Positions 28,087 to 37,622 of a stretch of 64,000 nucleotides of DNA are shown here, in pieces (the first letter of the stretch is position 1; every line of letters starts with the position of its first letter). The notes below the pieces were generated by a model. That model worked only from the letters and a program-made list of their open reading frames with translations. It was not told the DNA's origin and made no database searches. The DNA comes from Phycicoccus avicenniae (lineage in GTDB: Bacteria; Actinomycetota; Actinomycetes; Actinomycetales; Dermatophilaceae): the NCBI RefSeq assembly GCF_018139485.1, contig NZ_JAGSNF010000012.1, positions 1-64,000 of the forward strand. Direction: 5' to 3'. Both the position numbers and the translations under genes were made by a program.

Positions 28087-29232
28087 CTAGGCGACGACCC
28101 GGGCGGGGACGTGGAGGACCGGCACCTCGAGCTCCTCGGCGGTGAGCGCGCCGTGCATCCCGAGGAGGGCGAGCAGCTGCGGGCGCATCCGGCGCGAGTC
28201 GACGATCGTGAAGTCCCCGCCCGCGACCGCGACGACGTCGCCGACCCGGGCGAGGTGCTCGGGGGCCACGCGGCCGAAGAGGCCCGCGCGCACCGCCTCG
28301 TCGCGGCCGACGACGTGGGCCCGGTCGCCGAGGACCTCGCGCCAGGCGTCCGCGACGTCGCCGGCGGCCCCCGGCTCGCAGTAGACGTGGGTGACCCGGG
28401 GCTCGCCGCCGAGGTGGCGCACGCCAGCGCGCAGGGCCGGCTCGTCGGCCACGTCGACCCGGCCGTCGTGCGGGCACGCGAGCATCCCGTGGTCGGCCGT
28501 CATCGTGAGCGAGGCGTCGTCCGGCAGGCCGGCCGCGAGCCGCGCGAGCTCGCGGTCGACGGCCTCGAGCTCGGCGGTCCACTCCAGCGACTCCGGGCCG
28601 TGGACGTGGCCGAGCTTGTCGACCTCGCCCCAGTAGAGGTAGACGAGGGTGCGCGGACCGGAGCGGACGGCGCGCAGGGCGGCGTCGACCCGGGCGGCGA
28701 GGAGGTCGGCGGCGAGGAAGCGCCCGCCGCGCAGTGCCGCCTGGGTCAGCCCGGAACCGTCGAAGAAGCCGGGCCCGATGCGGGCGACGTCGACGCCTTC
28801 GGCCTCGGCCCGCTCAAACCACGTCGGGCGGGGCTGCCAGCGCTCGGGGTCGGGGCCGCCCTCCCAGGACAGCTCGTTGAAGACCCGGTCCTCGTCCGGG
28901 ACGAGGACCTCGTAGCCGAGCATCCCGTGCTGCCCCGGCGTGAGGCCGGTGCCGAAGGTCCCCATCGACGTCGCCGTCGTCGACGGGAACCCGGCCGGGA
29001 CCGTGCGGGTGCGCTCGCGGTGGGCCCGCAGGAACGGGGCATGGCCGTAGCGGCGGGACAGCTGCCGGGCGCCGAGGCCGTCGACGAGGACGACGACCCC
29101 CCGCCGGGCGGGCGGCATCGCGAACGGCCCGTCGCCACCGGGACGTCCGGGCACCCCGAGGCTCGCCGCGACCGACGGGAGGACGTCGGCGAGGCTGCCG
29201 TCGGCGTAGCCCGGCGGACTCGGCAGGGGCAC
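28087..29232 (-). CDS. alkaline-phosphatase-superfamily phosphodiesterase
   Basis: A protein of the nucleotide pyrophosphatase/phosphodiesterase group (metal-dependent hydrolase). Visible metal and nucleophile elements: VVVLVDGLG (first Asp), GFPSTTATSMGTFGTG (nucleophile Thr/Ser), WGEVDKLGHVHGP (Asp, His) and TADHGM (Asp-His). From GTG 29232 the protein has 381 residues and begins 4 bases after the DUF5998 stop. An upstream ATG at 29304 would overlap DUF5998 by 68 bp with a Ser/Pro-rich tail, which looks non-coding. No signal peptide, so probably cytosolic; substrate unknown. Confidence 0.82.
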   Translation of the reverse strand: MPLPSPPGYADGSLADVLPSVAASLGVPGRPGGDGPFAMPPARRGVVVLVDGLGARQLSRRYGHAPFLRAHRERTRTVPAGFPSTTATSMGTFGTGLTPGQHGMLGYEVLVPDEDRVFNELSWEGGPDPERWQPRPTWFERAEAEGVDVARIGPGFFDGSGLTQAALRGGRFLAADLLAARVDAALRAVRSGPRTLVYLYWGEVDKLGHVHGPESLEWTAELEAVDRELARLAAGLPDDASLTMTADHGMLACPHDGRVDVADEPALRAGVRHLGGEPRVTHVYCEPGAAGDVADAWREVLGDRAHVVGRDEAVRAGLFGRVAPEHLARVGDVVAVAGGDFTIVDSRRMRPQLLALLGMHGALTAEELEVPVLHVPARVVA

Positions 29233-29236
29233 GGGG

Positions 29237-29827
29237 TCAGCCCTGGCCGATGGCGGTGGAGACGTCGTGGGCGAAGGCGAGGGCCCGGGCGAGCTTGTCG
29301 TCACCGTCGGCCGTGGCCGAGATCCGCAGCGCGATGTCGTCGCCGGTGATCGTGCCCTCGTAGCCGTGGTCGGCGTCGCAGTCCGGGTCGCTGCACGACG
29401 CCGGCAGCAGGTCGACCCGGGCGACGGTCCCCCAGCCGAGGGTGAGGGTGACCTCGCGGCCGAGGCTGCCCGGCACGTAGCGGTCCGGGGACTCCACGAC
29501 GTGGGTGAGCATCACGCCGCGGACGGCGGACAGGGGGATGGCCTCGGTCGTGGCCGTCGCGACCTCCTGCGGGGCCGGCGGGTCGTCGGCGTGATCGTCG
29601 GCGTGCGCGATGACCAGGCGGCTCCCCGTGAGGACGAGGACGGTGATGTGCCGCTTCACGGCGTCGTGGTCGAAGGTCGTCTCGAGGTGGACGAGGTGGT
29701 TCTCGACCCGCTCCCGGCCGAGGGCCGCCGCGACGACGTCCGCAACGAGGGCCGGGTAGTAGCCCGCCTGCTCGATCGAGGCGGTGAGGTCGTGCGGCAG
29801 CGGGGGTGCCTGGTGGGCGCGGGTCAT
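29237..29827 (-). CDS. DUF5998 protein
   Basis: 196 residues of unknown function. The conserved core (LTASIEQAGYYPALVADVVAAALGRERVENHLVHLETTFDHDAVKRHITVLVLTGSRLVIAHADDH) places it in DUF5998. A CSDPDCDADHGYEGT segment has Cys and Asp residues that could bind a metal, but only two cysteines are present. The ATG at 29827 is the only suitable start. It is co-directional with the phosphodiesterase 4 bp downstream, a pairing common in actinobacteria. Confidence 0.85.
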   Translation of the reverse strand: MTRAHQAPPLPHDLTASIEQAGYYPALVADVVAAALGRERVENHLVHLETTFDHDAVKRHITVLVLTGSRLVIAHADDHADDPPAPQEVATATTEAIPLSAVRGVMLTHVVESPDRYVPGSLGREVTLTLGWGTVARVDLLPASCSDPDCDADHGYEGTITGDDIALRISATADGDDKLARALAFAHDVSTAIGQG

Positions 29828-29861
29828 GGGGACATCATGCCGCGCGCCGGGGGCTCCCCGG

Positions 29862-32528
29862 TCACGGGAGGGCGCGGCGGCCCGGGTCCATCCGGCGGGA
29901 CGCCGGGGCAACGGTCACCTCGACGCCGAGGACCTCGACCCCGCTCGGGTGCGCGTTCACGGGGTTGAGGACGAGCGAGACGACCTCGGGCATGTCGTCG
30001 GCGAGGACCGAGACCCGGCCGACGAGGTCGGCGAGCGCCGCGCGGTGCACCGGGGTCCGCCCCCGGTAGCCGTGGAGGACCGGGGCGGCCTTGACCGACG
30101 ACAGCAGCTCGGAGACGGTGACGTCGGTGAGCGGCGGGATGCGGTGCGAGACGTCGCCGAGCAGCTCGGTCGGCAGACCGGCGACGGAGAAGCCGATGAC
30201 CGGCCCGAAGAGCGGGTCCTCGGTGCTCGTCACGACGCAGGCGACCCCCGTCGTCGCCATCCGCTGCACGACGAACCGGTCGGCGTGCAGCGGGGCGAGC
30301 ACGGCGCTCAGCGAGTCCCACGCGCGCCGAAGGGCGTCGGCGTCGCCGAGGTCGAGGCGGATGCCGCCGCTGCCGGACTGGTGGCGCACCATCGGGGCCG
30401 TGGACTTCAGGACGACGGGGTAGCCGAGCTCCTCGGCGGCGGCCACCGCGTCCTCGACGTCGGTCACCGACCGCGAGGGCCAGACCTCCACCCCGTAGGC
30501 CGCGAGCAGCGAGCGCGCCTCGTCGTGGGTGAGCCGGCGGCCGTCCGGCGACTCCCCGAGCACCGTCTGGACGACGTCCTCGGCGACCCGCCGGTTGATG
30601 CCGGCCGGGGCGACGGGGACGCCGTGGTCCCGCGAGCGCCACCGGCCGTACTTCGTCGCGGCCGCGAGGGCCCGCACGGCGTCCTCCGGCATCGCGTACA
30701 CCGGGATGGGCCGGGTCGCTCCCCCGGTCCCCGTCATCGCCCCGTGCCCGTCGTCGACCCCCCGCAGCTCGAGGAAGGTCGCGACGCACGGCTTGTCCGA
30801 GGCCGCCGCGGCGGCACGGACGGCGTCGGCCACCTCGGCGTCCCCCGTCGCGAGGGGCGGGATGAAGCACACGACGACGGAGTCGACGTCGTCGTCGGCG
30901 AAGGCGCGGTCGAGAGCGCCGCGGAAGTCCTCGGCGCTCGCCTCGCTCGGCAGGCTCACCGGTCCGTGGGTCACGGTGAGGTCCCACGAGGAGCACGCGT
31001 CGGCGGTGAGGGCCCCGAGGGCCCCGGAGTTCGCGACGACCGCCACCCGCGGCCCGCGAGGCAGCGGCTGGTGGACGACGAGCTGGGCGACGTCGAAGAG
31101 CTGGTGGACGTTCTCGACGCGGATGACGCCCGCCTGGCGCAGCATCGCCGAGAACACCTCGGGCCGCGCGTGGGTCTCCCGGACGGTGTGGCCGGGGACC
31201 GCCGCCTCGCTGGACACCCCGGACTTGACGACGATGACCGGCTTGGTGAGGGCGAGCTTGCGGGCGATCCGGGAGAACTTGCGCGGGTTGCCCATCGACT
31301 CGAGGTAGAGCCCGACGGCGTCGGTGTCGTCGTCGTCGATCCAGTACTGCATGAAGTCGTTGCCCGAGACGTCGGCCCGGTTGCCGGCGGACCCGAAGGT
31401 GGAGATGCCGAGGTTGCGGCGGGCCGCGGAGGCGAGGACGGCGATGGCCAGCGCCCCGGACTGGGAGAACAGCCCGAGCCGGCCGCTCGGCGGCAGCGTC
31501 GGGGCGACCGAGGCGTTGAGCCGGACCTGCGGGTCGTTGTTGATGAGCCCGAAGGAGTTCGGCCCGACGACCCGCATCCCCGCCGCGCGCGCCCGGCGGA
31601 CGAGCTCGGCCTGCCGTTCGGCGCCCTCGGGCCCCTCCTCGGCGAACCCGGCGGAGACGACGAGCAGGCCGCGCACCCCGGCCTCGGCGCACTCGTCGAC
31701 GACGTCGAGGACGGCGGCCGCCGGGACGGCGACGATCGCGAGGTCGACCCGGTCCGGGACGTCCCGCACCGAGTCGTGGGCCTTCAGCCCCCGGATCTTT
31801 GAGACGTTCGGGTTGACCGGGTGCACGGTGCCGGTGAAGCCGGCGTCGAGGAGGCGGGCGAGGAGACGTCCGCCGAAGGAGTCCTCGTCCCGGCTCGCCC
31901 CGACGACGGCGACGACGGACGGGTGGAGGAGCGCCCGCAGGCTGAGCGACTCGGCCCGGTGCTCGCGGGCGAGCTCGACGGCGCGGGAGCGGTCGGTGGG
32001 CTCGATGTCGAAGCCGACCTCGACGACCCCGTCCTCGACCCGGCGGGCCACCTCGTAGCCGGCGTCGGCGAAGACGGCGAGCATCTTGCGGTTCTGCGGC
32101 AGGACCTCGGCGGTGAACCGGGTGATCCCGAGGTCGCGGGCGATCGCGGCGAGGTGCTCGAGCAGCACCGACCCGATGCCCTTGCCCTGGTAGCCGTCGG
32201 CGATGTTGAAGGCGACCTCCGCGGAGTGCCGCTCGATCCGGTCGAAGCGGCCGATGCCGATGATCTCGTCCCGGGAGACGACGACGAGGGCGACCCGGTC
32301 GGTGTAGTCGACGTGCGTGAAGCGGTGCACGTCGGAGTCGCTGAGCCGGCGGAGGAAGGCGAAGAATCGCAGGTAGATGGACTCCTCGGACTGCGCCGCG
32401 TGGAAGCGGTGGATGCCCTCGGCGTCGTCCGGGCGGATCGGACGGACCCCCGCCACCGTGCCGTCGCGCAGGACGACGTCGGCCTCCCACTGCACCGGGT
32501 AGCCGGGCGGTCGTCCCTCGTCCACCAT
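29862..32528 (-). CDS. GNAT acetyltransferase fused to ADP-forming acyl-CoA synthetase
   Basis: 888 residues with an N-terminal GNAT domain (about 20-185; acetyl-CoA loop GYQGKGIGSVLLEHL) followed by the full ADP-forming acyl-CoA synthetase modules: CoA-binding (RALLHPSVVAVVGAS), succinyl-CoA-ligase-like (SQSGALA) and a C-terminal ATP-grasp domain (YPVVLKSTAPMVRHQSGSGGIRLDL). This is the Pat-like protein lysine acetyltransferase architecture with the GNAT domain first, opposite to Salmonella Pat. Near the expected phospho-histidine the sequence reads AVPGHTVRETHA, so a His remains and synthetase activity cannot be excluded. Start ATG 32528, 32537 or 32540. Confidence 0.9.
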   Translation of the reverse strand: MVDEGRPPGYPVQWEADVVLRDGTVAGVRPIRPDDAEGIHRFHAAQSEESIYLRFFAFLRRLSDSDVHRFTHVDYTDRVALVVVSRDEIIGIGRFDRIERHSAEVAFNIADGYQGKGIGSVLLEHLAAIARDLGITRFTAEVLPQNRKMLAVFADAGYEVARRVEDGVVEVGFDIEPTDRSRAVELAREHRAESLSLRALLHPSVVAVVGASRDEDSFGGRLLARLLDAGFTGTVHPVNPNVSKIRGLKAHDSVRDVPDRVDLAIVAVPAAAVLDVVDECAEAGVRGLLVVSAGFAEEGPEGAERQAELVRRARAAGMRVVGPNSFGLINNDPQVRLNASVAPTLPPSGRLGLFSQSGALAIAVLASAARRNLGISTFGSAGNRADVSGNDFMQYWIDDDDTDAVGLYLESMGNPRKFSRIARKLALTKPVIVVKSGVSSEAAVPGHTVRETHARPEVFSAMLRQAGVIRVENVHQLFDVAQLVVHQPLPRGPRVAVVANSGALGALTADACSSWDLTVTHGPVSLPSEASAEDFRGALDRAFADDDVDSVVVCFIPPLATGDAEVADAVRAAAAASDKPCVATFLELRGVDDGHGAMTGTGGATRPIPVYAMPEDAVRALAAATKYGRWRSRDHGVPVAPAGINRRVAEDVVQTVLGESPDGRRLTHDEARSLLAAYGVEVWPSRSVTDVEDAVAAAEELGYPVVLKSTAPMVRHQSGSGGIRLDLGDADALRRAWDSLSAVLAPLHADRFVVQRMATTGVACVVTSTEDPLFGPVIGFSVAGLPTELLGDVSHRIPPLTDVTVSELLSSVKAAPVLHGYRGRTPVHRAALADLVGRVSVLADDMPEVVSLVLNPVNAHPSGVEVLGVEVTVAPASRRMDPGRRALP

Positions 32529-32581
32529 GCGCCCCATCATCCCACCGCCGGGTGAACGGCAGGTGACGGCACACTGGGCCC

Positions 32582-33196
32582 GTGGAGCTACGCGACGCCG
32601 TGCGGCGCAGACGGATGGTCCGACGCTTCGACGCCGGCCGGCCGGTCCCGGAGGAGGTCGTCCGCGACCTCGTCGGCCTGGCCGTGCGCGCCCCGAGCGC
32701 GGGCTTCAGCCAGGGGTGGGACTTCGTCGCCCTCCTCGACGATGCCGAGCGCGACCGTTTCTGGGCCGCGGCGGCCGAGCCGGGACCGCCGGACGCCTGG
32801 CTCCGCGGGGTGTCGGCCGCGCCGGCGCTGCTCGTCTGCTGCTCGGACCCCGGCGCCTACCTCGACCGGTACGCCCGCCCGGACAAGGGCTGGACCGACC
32901 GCGACCCCGCCCGCTGGCCGGTGCCGTACTGGGACACCGACGTCGCGATGGCCGCGATGCTCGTGCTGCTGGGCGCCGAGGACGCGGGCCTCGGCGCGCT
33001 CTTCTTCGGGGTGCCCGCACCGCGGCACGACGACGTCGTGGCCGCCCTCGGCCTCCCCGACGGGCGGCGCGTCGTCGGCGTCGTCGCCCTCGGGCACGAG
33101 GCGCGGCGGGTGTCCGGGTCGGCCGCGACCCGGCGTCGCCGCCCGCTCGAGGAGGTCCTGCACCTCGGCCGGTACGGAGTGTCGGTTCGGCCCTGA
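32582..33196 (+). CDS. nitroreductase-family flavoprotein
   Basis: 204 residues. FMN-binding arginines in MELRDAVRRRRMVRRFDAGRPVP and the APSAGFSQGWDF motif are typical of nitroreductases. DTDVAMAAMLVLLGAEDAGLGALFFGVP is the conserved dimer helix and flavin loop, and the C-terminal RRRRPLEEVLHLGRYG is typical of related oxidoreductases. It should use NAD(P)H and FMN to reduce an unknown substrate. The GTG at 32582 is 41 bp from the divergent gene start, so the promoters overlap. Confidence 0.85.
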   Translation: MELRDAVRRRRMVRRFDAGRPVPEEVVRDLVGLAVRAPSAGFSQGWDFVALLDDAERDRFWAAAAEPGPPDAWLRGVSAAPALLVCCSDPGAYLDRYARPDKGWTDRDPARWPVPYWDTDVAMAAMLVLLGAEDAGLGALFFGVPAPRHDDVVAALGLPDGRRVVGVVALGHEARRVSGSAATRRRRPLEEVLHLGRYGVSVRP

Positions 33197-33274
33197 CGGG
33201 GTCCCTGTGGAGGATGGAGGCCGCCGGACGCCTGCCCGGCCCCGTCGACCGACCCGAGGACAGTCCCCGCCCCC

Positions 33275-35716
33275 ATGGCCACGCGCAACAGCCCCACCCC
33301 GCCCGAGGACGTCGCCGAGCGGATCGTCGACATCGACGTCGAGGACGAGATGCGCACGGCCTTCCTCGAGTACTCCTACAGCGTCATCTACTCGCGGGCG
33401 CTGCCGGACGCCCGGGACGGGCTGAAGCCGGTGCAGCGGCGGATCCTCTACGGGATGTCCGAGCTCGGGCTGCGCCCGGACCGCCCGCACGTGAAGTCCA
33501 GCCGTGTCGTCGGCGAGGTCATGGGCAAGTACCACCCGCACGGCGACGGCGCGATCTACGACGCCCTGGTCCGCCTCGCCCAGCCGTTCACGATGCGCCT
33601 GCCGCTCGTCGACGGGCACGGCAACTTCGGCTCCCTCGACGACGGCCCCGCCGCCTCCCGGTACACCGAGGCCCGGATGGCCCCGGCGGCGATCCCGATG
33701 GTGACGAGCCTCGACGAGGACACCGTCGACTTCGTCCCGAACTACGACGACTCCCTCACCCAGCCGGGCGTGCTGCCCGCGGCCTTCCCGAACCTCCTCG
33801 TCAACGGGGCGAGCGGCATCGCCGTCGGGATGGCGACGAACATGGCCCCGCACAACCTCGTCGAGGTCGTCGGCGCCGCCCGCCACCTCATCGACCACCC
33901 GGACTGCTCCCTCGACGAGCTCATGCGCTTCGTCCCCGGGCCCGACCTGCCCGGCGGCGGGCGGATCGTCGGCCTCGAGGGCATCCGCGACGCCTACCTC
34001 ACCGGCCGCGGCTCGTTCAGGACGCGCGCGACCGCCCGGGTCGAGAAGGTCACCGCCCGCAAGCAGGGCATCGTCGTCACCGAGATGCCCTACCTCGTCG
34101 GCCCCGAGAAGGTCATCGAGCGGATCAAGACGCTCGTCCAGGGCAAGAAGCTGCAGGGCATCTCCGACGTCAAGGACCTCACCGACCGCAAGAACGGCAT
34201 GCGCCTGGTCATCGAGGTCAAGAACGGGTTCAACCCCGAGGCCGTCCTCGAACGGCTCTACAAGCTGACCCCGCTCGAGGACTCCTTCGGCATCAACGCC
34301 GTCGCCCTCGTCGACGGCCAGCCGCAGACCCTCGGCCTCGAGGACCTCCTGCGGGTCTTCGTCGACTTCCGGATCGACGTGGTCCGCCGCCGCACCGAGC
34401 ACCGGCTGGCCAAGCGCAAGGACCGCCTCCACCTCGTCGAGGGCCTGCTCGTCGCGATCCTCGACATCGACGAGGTCATCCAGCTCATCCGCTCCAGCGA
34501 CGACGCCGCCGCCGCCAAGGAGCGCCTCACGACGGTCTTCGACCTCTCCAGCGCCCAGGCCGACTACATCCTCGAGCTCCAGCTGCGCCGCCTCACGAGG
34601 TTCTCCCGCATCGAGCTCGAGGGAGAGCGCGACGAGCTGCAGCGGATCATCGAGGAGCTCGAGGCGATCCTCGCCGACGAGGCCCTCCTGCGGAAGACGG
34701 TCTCCACCGAGCTCGCCGACGTCGCCAAGGCCCACGGCACGCCCCGGCGCACCGTCCTCCTGGAGTCCTCGGGCAGCCCGGCCACCCAGACCACCCCCCT
34801 CGAGGTCGCCGACGACCCGTGCTGGGTCCTGCTGTCCTCGACGGGCCTGCTCGCCCGCACCTCCGGCGACGAGCCGGTCCCCGCCGAGGGGCCCCGGGCC
34901 CGGCACGACGCCGTCGTCGGCGCCGTGCGCACGACGGCCCGCGGCGAGTTCGCGCTCGTCACCTCCCGCGGCCGGATGGTGCGGATGTCGGCGCTCGACC
35001 TGCCGGCCCTCCCTCCGCTCGGGGGTGCGCCGAGCCTGTCCGGGGGCGCCCCGCTCGCGGTGTTCGTCGACCTGCCCCGCGGCGAGGAGCCGCTGACGAT
35101 CGTCCCGCTCGATGCGGACGGTCCGGGCGTCGCGCTCGGCACCGCCAAGGGGGTCGTGAAGCGCGTGGCCACGGACTACCCGAACCGGCCCGAGTGGGAG
35201 GCGATCTCGCTCAAGGACGGCGACGAGGTCGTCGGGGCCGCGCTCGTGCGCGACGGCGGCGAGGACCTCGTCTTCGTCACGAGCGACGCCCGGCTGCTGC
35301 GCTTCCCCGCGTCCTCGGTCCGGCCCCAGGGCCGTGCGGCCGGCGGCATGGCGGGCGTGCGGCTCTCGGACGGGGCCCGGGTCACCTTCTTCGGTGCCGT
35401 CGACCCCGGCACCGACGCCGTCGTCGTCACCGCGTCGGGTTCTTCGCAGGCCCTTCCCGGGACGGAGGCCGGCTCGCTCAAGGTGACGCCGTACGCGGAG
35501 TACCCCGCCAAGGGCCGGGGCACCGGCGGGGTCCGCGCCCACCGCTTCCTCCGGGGCGAAGACGCCCTCGTCCTCGCGTGGGTCGGGGCCACCCCGGCGC
35601 GTGCCTCCGGGGCGGGCGGTGTCGCCCTCGACCTGCCGGAGGCCACCGGGCGCCGAGACGGGTCCGGCCAGCCGCACGGCGCCGTCGTCGCCGGGATCGG
35701 CGCCCCCGTCCGCTGA
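33275..35716 (+). CDS. parC: type IIA topoisomerase subunit A (ParC-like)
   Basis: The A subunit cuts and rejoins both DNA strands. 813 residues: winged-helix core ([21 protein letters not shown]), catalytic Tyr130 ([10 protein letters not shown]), tower and coiled-coil region (about 380-500) and six-bladed C-terminal repeats. The gyrase-defining GyrA box is absent (at that region [14 protein letters not shown]), which favours topoisomerase IV. In the quinolone-resistance region [10 protein letters not shown], Gly92 stands where Escherichia coli GyrA has Ser83, and Asp96 corresponds to Asp87. parE is not in the window. Confidence 0.9.
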   Translation: MATRNSPTPPEDVAERIVDIDVEDEMRTAFLEYSYSVIYSRALPDARDGLKPVQRRILYGMSELGLRPDRPHVKSSRVVGEVMGKYHPHGDGAIYDALVRLAQPFTMRLPLVDGHGNFGSLDDGPAASRYTEARMAPAAIPMVTSLDEDTVDFVPNYDDSLTQPGVLPAAFPNLLVNGASGIAVGMATNMAPHNLVEVVGAARHLIDHPDCSLDELMRFVPGPDLPGGGRIVGLEGIRDAYLTGRGSFRTRATARVEKVTARKQGIVVTEMPYLVGPEKVIERIKTLVQGKKLQGISDVKDLTDRKNGMRLVIEVKNGFNPEAVLERLYKLTPLEDSFGINAVALVDGQPQTLGLEDLLRVFVDFRIDVVRRRTEHRLAKRKDRLHLVEGLLVAILDIDEVIQLIRSSDDAAAAKERLTTVFDLSSAQADYILELQLRRLTRFSRIELEGERDELQRIIEELEAILADEALLRKTVSTELADVAKAHGTPRRTVLLESSGSPATQTTPLEVADDPCWVLLSSTGLLARTSGDEPVPAEGPRARHDAVVGAVRTTARGEFALVTSRGRMVRMSALDLPALPPLGGAPSLSGGAPLAVFVDLPRGEEPLTIVPLDADGPGVALGTAKGVVKRVATDYPNRPEWEAISLKDGDEVVGAALVRDGGEDLVFVTSDARLLRFPASSVRPQGRAAGGMAGVRLSDGARVTFFGAVDPGTDAVVVTASGSSQALPGTEAGSLKVTPYAEYPAKGRGTGGVRAHRFLRGEDALVLAWVGATPARASGAGGVALDLPEATGRRDGSGQPHGAVVAGIGAPVR

Positions 35717-35837
35717 CCCGGGCCCCCGGTGGCCGGGTGGCCCGGCGCCCAGGGGCGGAGCCCGGTGGACCGGTGGTCCCGGCGTCAGCGAGTGACCGCC
35801 AACAGCCCACGGACGGGACCGAGTTCCCGCCGCGACC

Positions 35838-35850
35838 TGCGTGTTACGCA
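35838..35850. promoter_or_regulatory. 13-bp inverted repeat upstream of the sugar-binding protein
   Basis: TGCGT-GTT-ACGCA, 5-bp arms around 3 bases, in the AT-enriched part of the 253-bp spacer before the binding-protein gene (35717-35969). TTACG repeats at 35844 and 35855. It may be a second operator or an activator site; evidence is weak. Confidence 0.3.
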
Positions 35851-35890
35851 ATCGTTACGGCTTCGTGGCGCGGGGGTGTTGTGCCGGTGC

Positions 35891-35904
35891 GTAAACGCTT
35901 TTAC
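35891..35904. promoter_or_regulatory. LacI-type operator
   Basis: GTAAACGCTTTTAC: half-sites GTAAA-CG and its complement GTAAA-AG form the near-palindrome with a central CG pair typical of LacI/GalR operators of sugar-uptake genes. It lies 66 bp before the ATG of the solute-binding lipoprotein, downstream of or at the likely promoter, so repression with sugar induction is expected. Confidence 0.6.
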
Positions 35905-35969
35905 CTTGAGACGCACCTCATCGCCGAGGCTCTCCCGCCTCGGCCGACCCAGGACTAGGAGGCGGGCAC

Positions 35970-37352
35970 ATGGCCCTCAGGAACTCGCGCCGCATGGCGG
36001 CGGTCGGCGGCGCACTCGCGGTGGTTCTCACCGCCGCGGCGTGCGGTTCGTCGGACGACGGCAGCGGTGGTGGCGGCGGCGGCGAAGACGTCGAGGCCAG
36101 CTCCATCGACTGCGCTCCCTACGAGGCCTTCGGGGACCTCGAGGGCACCGAGGTGTCGGTGTACACCTCGATCATCGCGCCCGAGGACGGGCCGCACATC
36201 GCGTCGTACCGCCCCTTCGAGGAGTGCACCGGCGTCACGATCAACTACGAGGGCTCGCGCGAGTTCGAGGCGCAGCTGCCGGTCCGCGTCCAGGGTGGCA
36301 ACGCCCCCGACATCGCGTACCTCCCGCAGCCGGGTCTGCTCCGGACGATGGTCGACACCGGCCAGGTCGTCGAGGCGCCGCCGGAGGTCGAGGCGAACGT
36401 CGACGAGAACATGCCCGACTTCAAGGAGTACGGCACCGTCGACGGCACCTTCTACGCCGCCCCGCTCGGTGCGAACGTCAAGTCGTTCGTGTGGTACTCC
36501 CCCACGTACTTCTCCGAGGGCGGCTACGAGATCCCGACGACGCTCGACGAGCTCAAGGCGCTCTCGGACCAGATCGTCGCGGACTACCCCGACGGCAGTG
36601 TCACCCCGTGGTGCGCCGGCATCGAGTCCGGTGACGCCACCGGCTGGACGGCGACGGACTGGATGGAGGACTTCATGCTCCGCACCGCGGGGCCGGAGGT
36701 CTACGACCAGTGGGTCAACCACGAGATCCCGTTCAACGACCCGCAGGTCGCCGAGGCCCTCGCCGCGGTCGGCGAGTACCTCAAAAACGACGACTACGTG
36801 AACGCGACGTTCGGTGACGTCCGCTCCATCGCGACGACGTCCTTCCAGGACGCCGGCCAGCCCGTCGTCGACGGCTCGTGCATGATGCACCGCCAGGCCT
36901 CGTTCTACGCGGCCAACTGGCCCGAGGGCACGAACGTCGCCGAGGACGGCGACGTCTGGGCCTTCTACCTCCCCGCGGAGACCGCGGACGAGCGTCCGGT
37001 GCTCGGCGCCGGCGAGTTCACCGCCGCCTTCGCGGACCGTCCCGAGGTCAAGGCCTTCCAGACCTACCTCTCCTCGGTCGAGTGGGCGAACGAGCGGGCG
37101 AAGACCTGCGGCACCGGTGGCTGCGTCACGGCGAACACGAACGCCGACCCGGAGCTGCTGACGAACCCGATCGACAAGCTCTCCGCCGAGCAGCTGACCG
37201 ACGAGAACGTCACCTTCCGCTTCGACGCCTCGGACCTCATGCCGGGTGCCGTCGGTGCCGGGACGTTCTGGCGGGGCATGACCGACTGGATCATCGGCCA
37301 GGGCGACCAGGAGACCCTCGACTTCATCGAGAACTCCTGGCCCACCTCCTGA
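35970..37352 (+). CDS. ABC transporter sugar-binding lipoprotein
   Basis: 460 residues with a lipoprotein signal (lipobox LTAAAC, Cys25) and a Ser/Gly-rich linker. The mature part is a cluster-1 solute-binding protein resembling alpha-glucoside or oligosaccharide binders: VSVYTSIIAPEDGPHIASYRPFEECTGVTINYEG, QGGNAPDIAYLPQPGLL, and a C-terminal lobe with GAGTFWRGMTDWI. AGGAGG precedes the ATG. A LacI-type operator lies upstream. The two permease genes that normally follow are missing; instead a 170-bp G/C block and an unrelated minus-strand gene follow. Confidence 0.9.
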   Translation: MALRNSRRMAAVGGALAVVLTAAACGSSDDGSGGGGGGEDVEASSIDCAPYEAFGDLEGTEVSVYTSIIAPEDGPHIASYRPFEECTGVTINYEGSREFEAQLPVRVQGGNAPDIAYLPQPGLLRTMVDTGQVVEAPPEVEANVDENMPDFKEYGTVDGTFYAAPLGANVKSFVWYSPTYFSEGGYEIPTTLDELKALSDQIVADYPDGSVTPWCAGIESGDATGWTATDWMEDFMLRTAGPEVYDQWVNHEIPFNDPQVAEALAAVGEYLKNDDYVNATFGDVRSIATTSFQDAGQPVVDGSCMMHRQASFYAANWPEGTNVAEDGDVWAFYLPAETADERPVLGAGEFTAAFADRPEVKAFQTYLSSVEWANERAKTCGTGGCVTANTNADPELLTNPIDKLSAEQLTDENVTFRFDASDLMPGAVGAGTFWRGMTDWIIGQGDQETLDFIENSWPTS

Positions 37353-37375
37353 CCTGACCCCAGGTCCACCGAGCC

Positions 37376-37546
37376 GGGGGGGGGGGGGGGGGCCCCCCCC
37401 CCCCCCCCCCCCCCCGGGCACCCCCCCCCCAAAGTGGCGCCAATAAGGCCCGCGGCGCCCGGGCCGGCTGGGGCGGGGGCGGGCGGGCCGCCGGCGGGGC
37501 GGGCGGGGGGGGCCCCCCCCCGGGGGGGGGGGGGGGGGCCCCCCCA
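37376..37546. repeat. G/C homopolymer block, probable assembly break
   Basis: Runs of up to 17 G and about 23 C alternate, interrupted once by a foreign-looking AAAGTGGCGCCAATAAGG (37431-37448). It replaces the place where ABC permease genes would start. The remainder of the spacer (37547-37622) contains no gene. Small Pro/Gly frames through it are meaningless. Confidence 0.85.
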
Positions 37547-37622
37547 CGGAGCAGGGCAAGCGCGCAGAGCGGGCGACGTGCGCAGGCGGGCGAGCGGGTG
37601 GACGGGTGTGGCGGTCGGGTGG

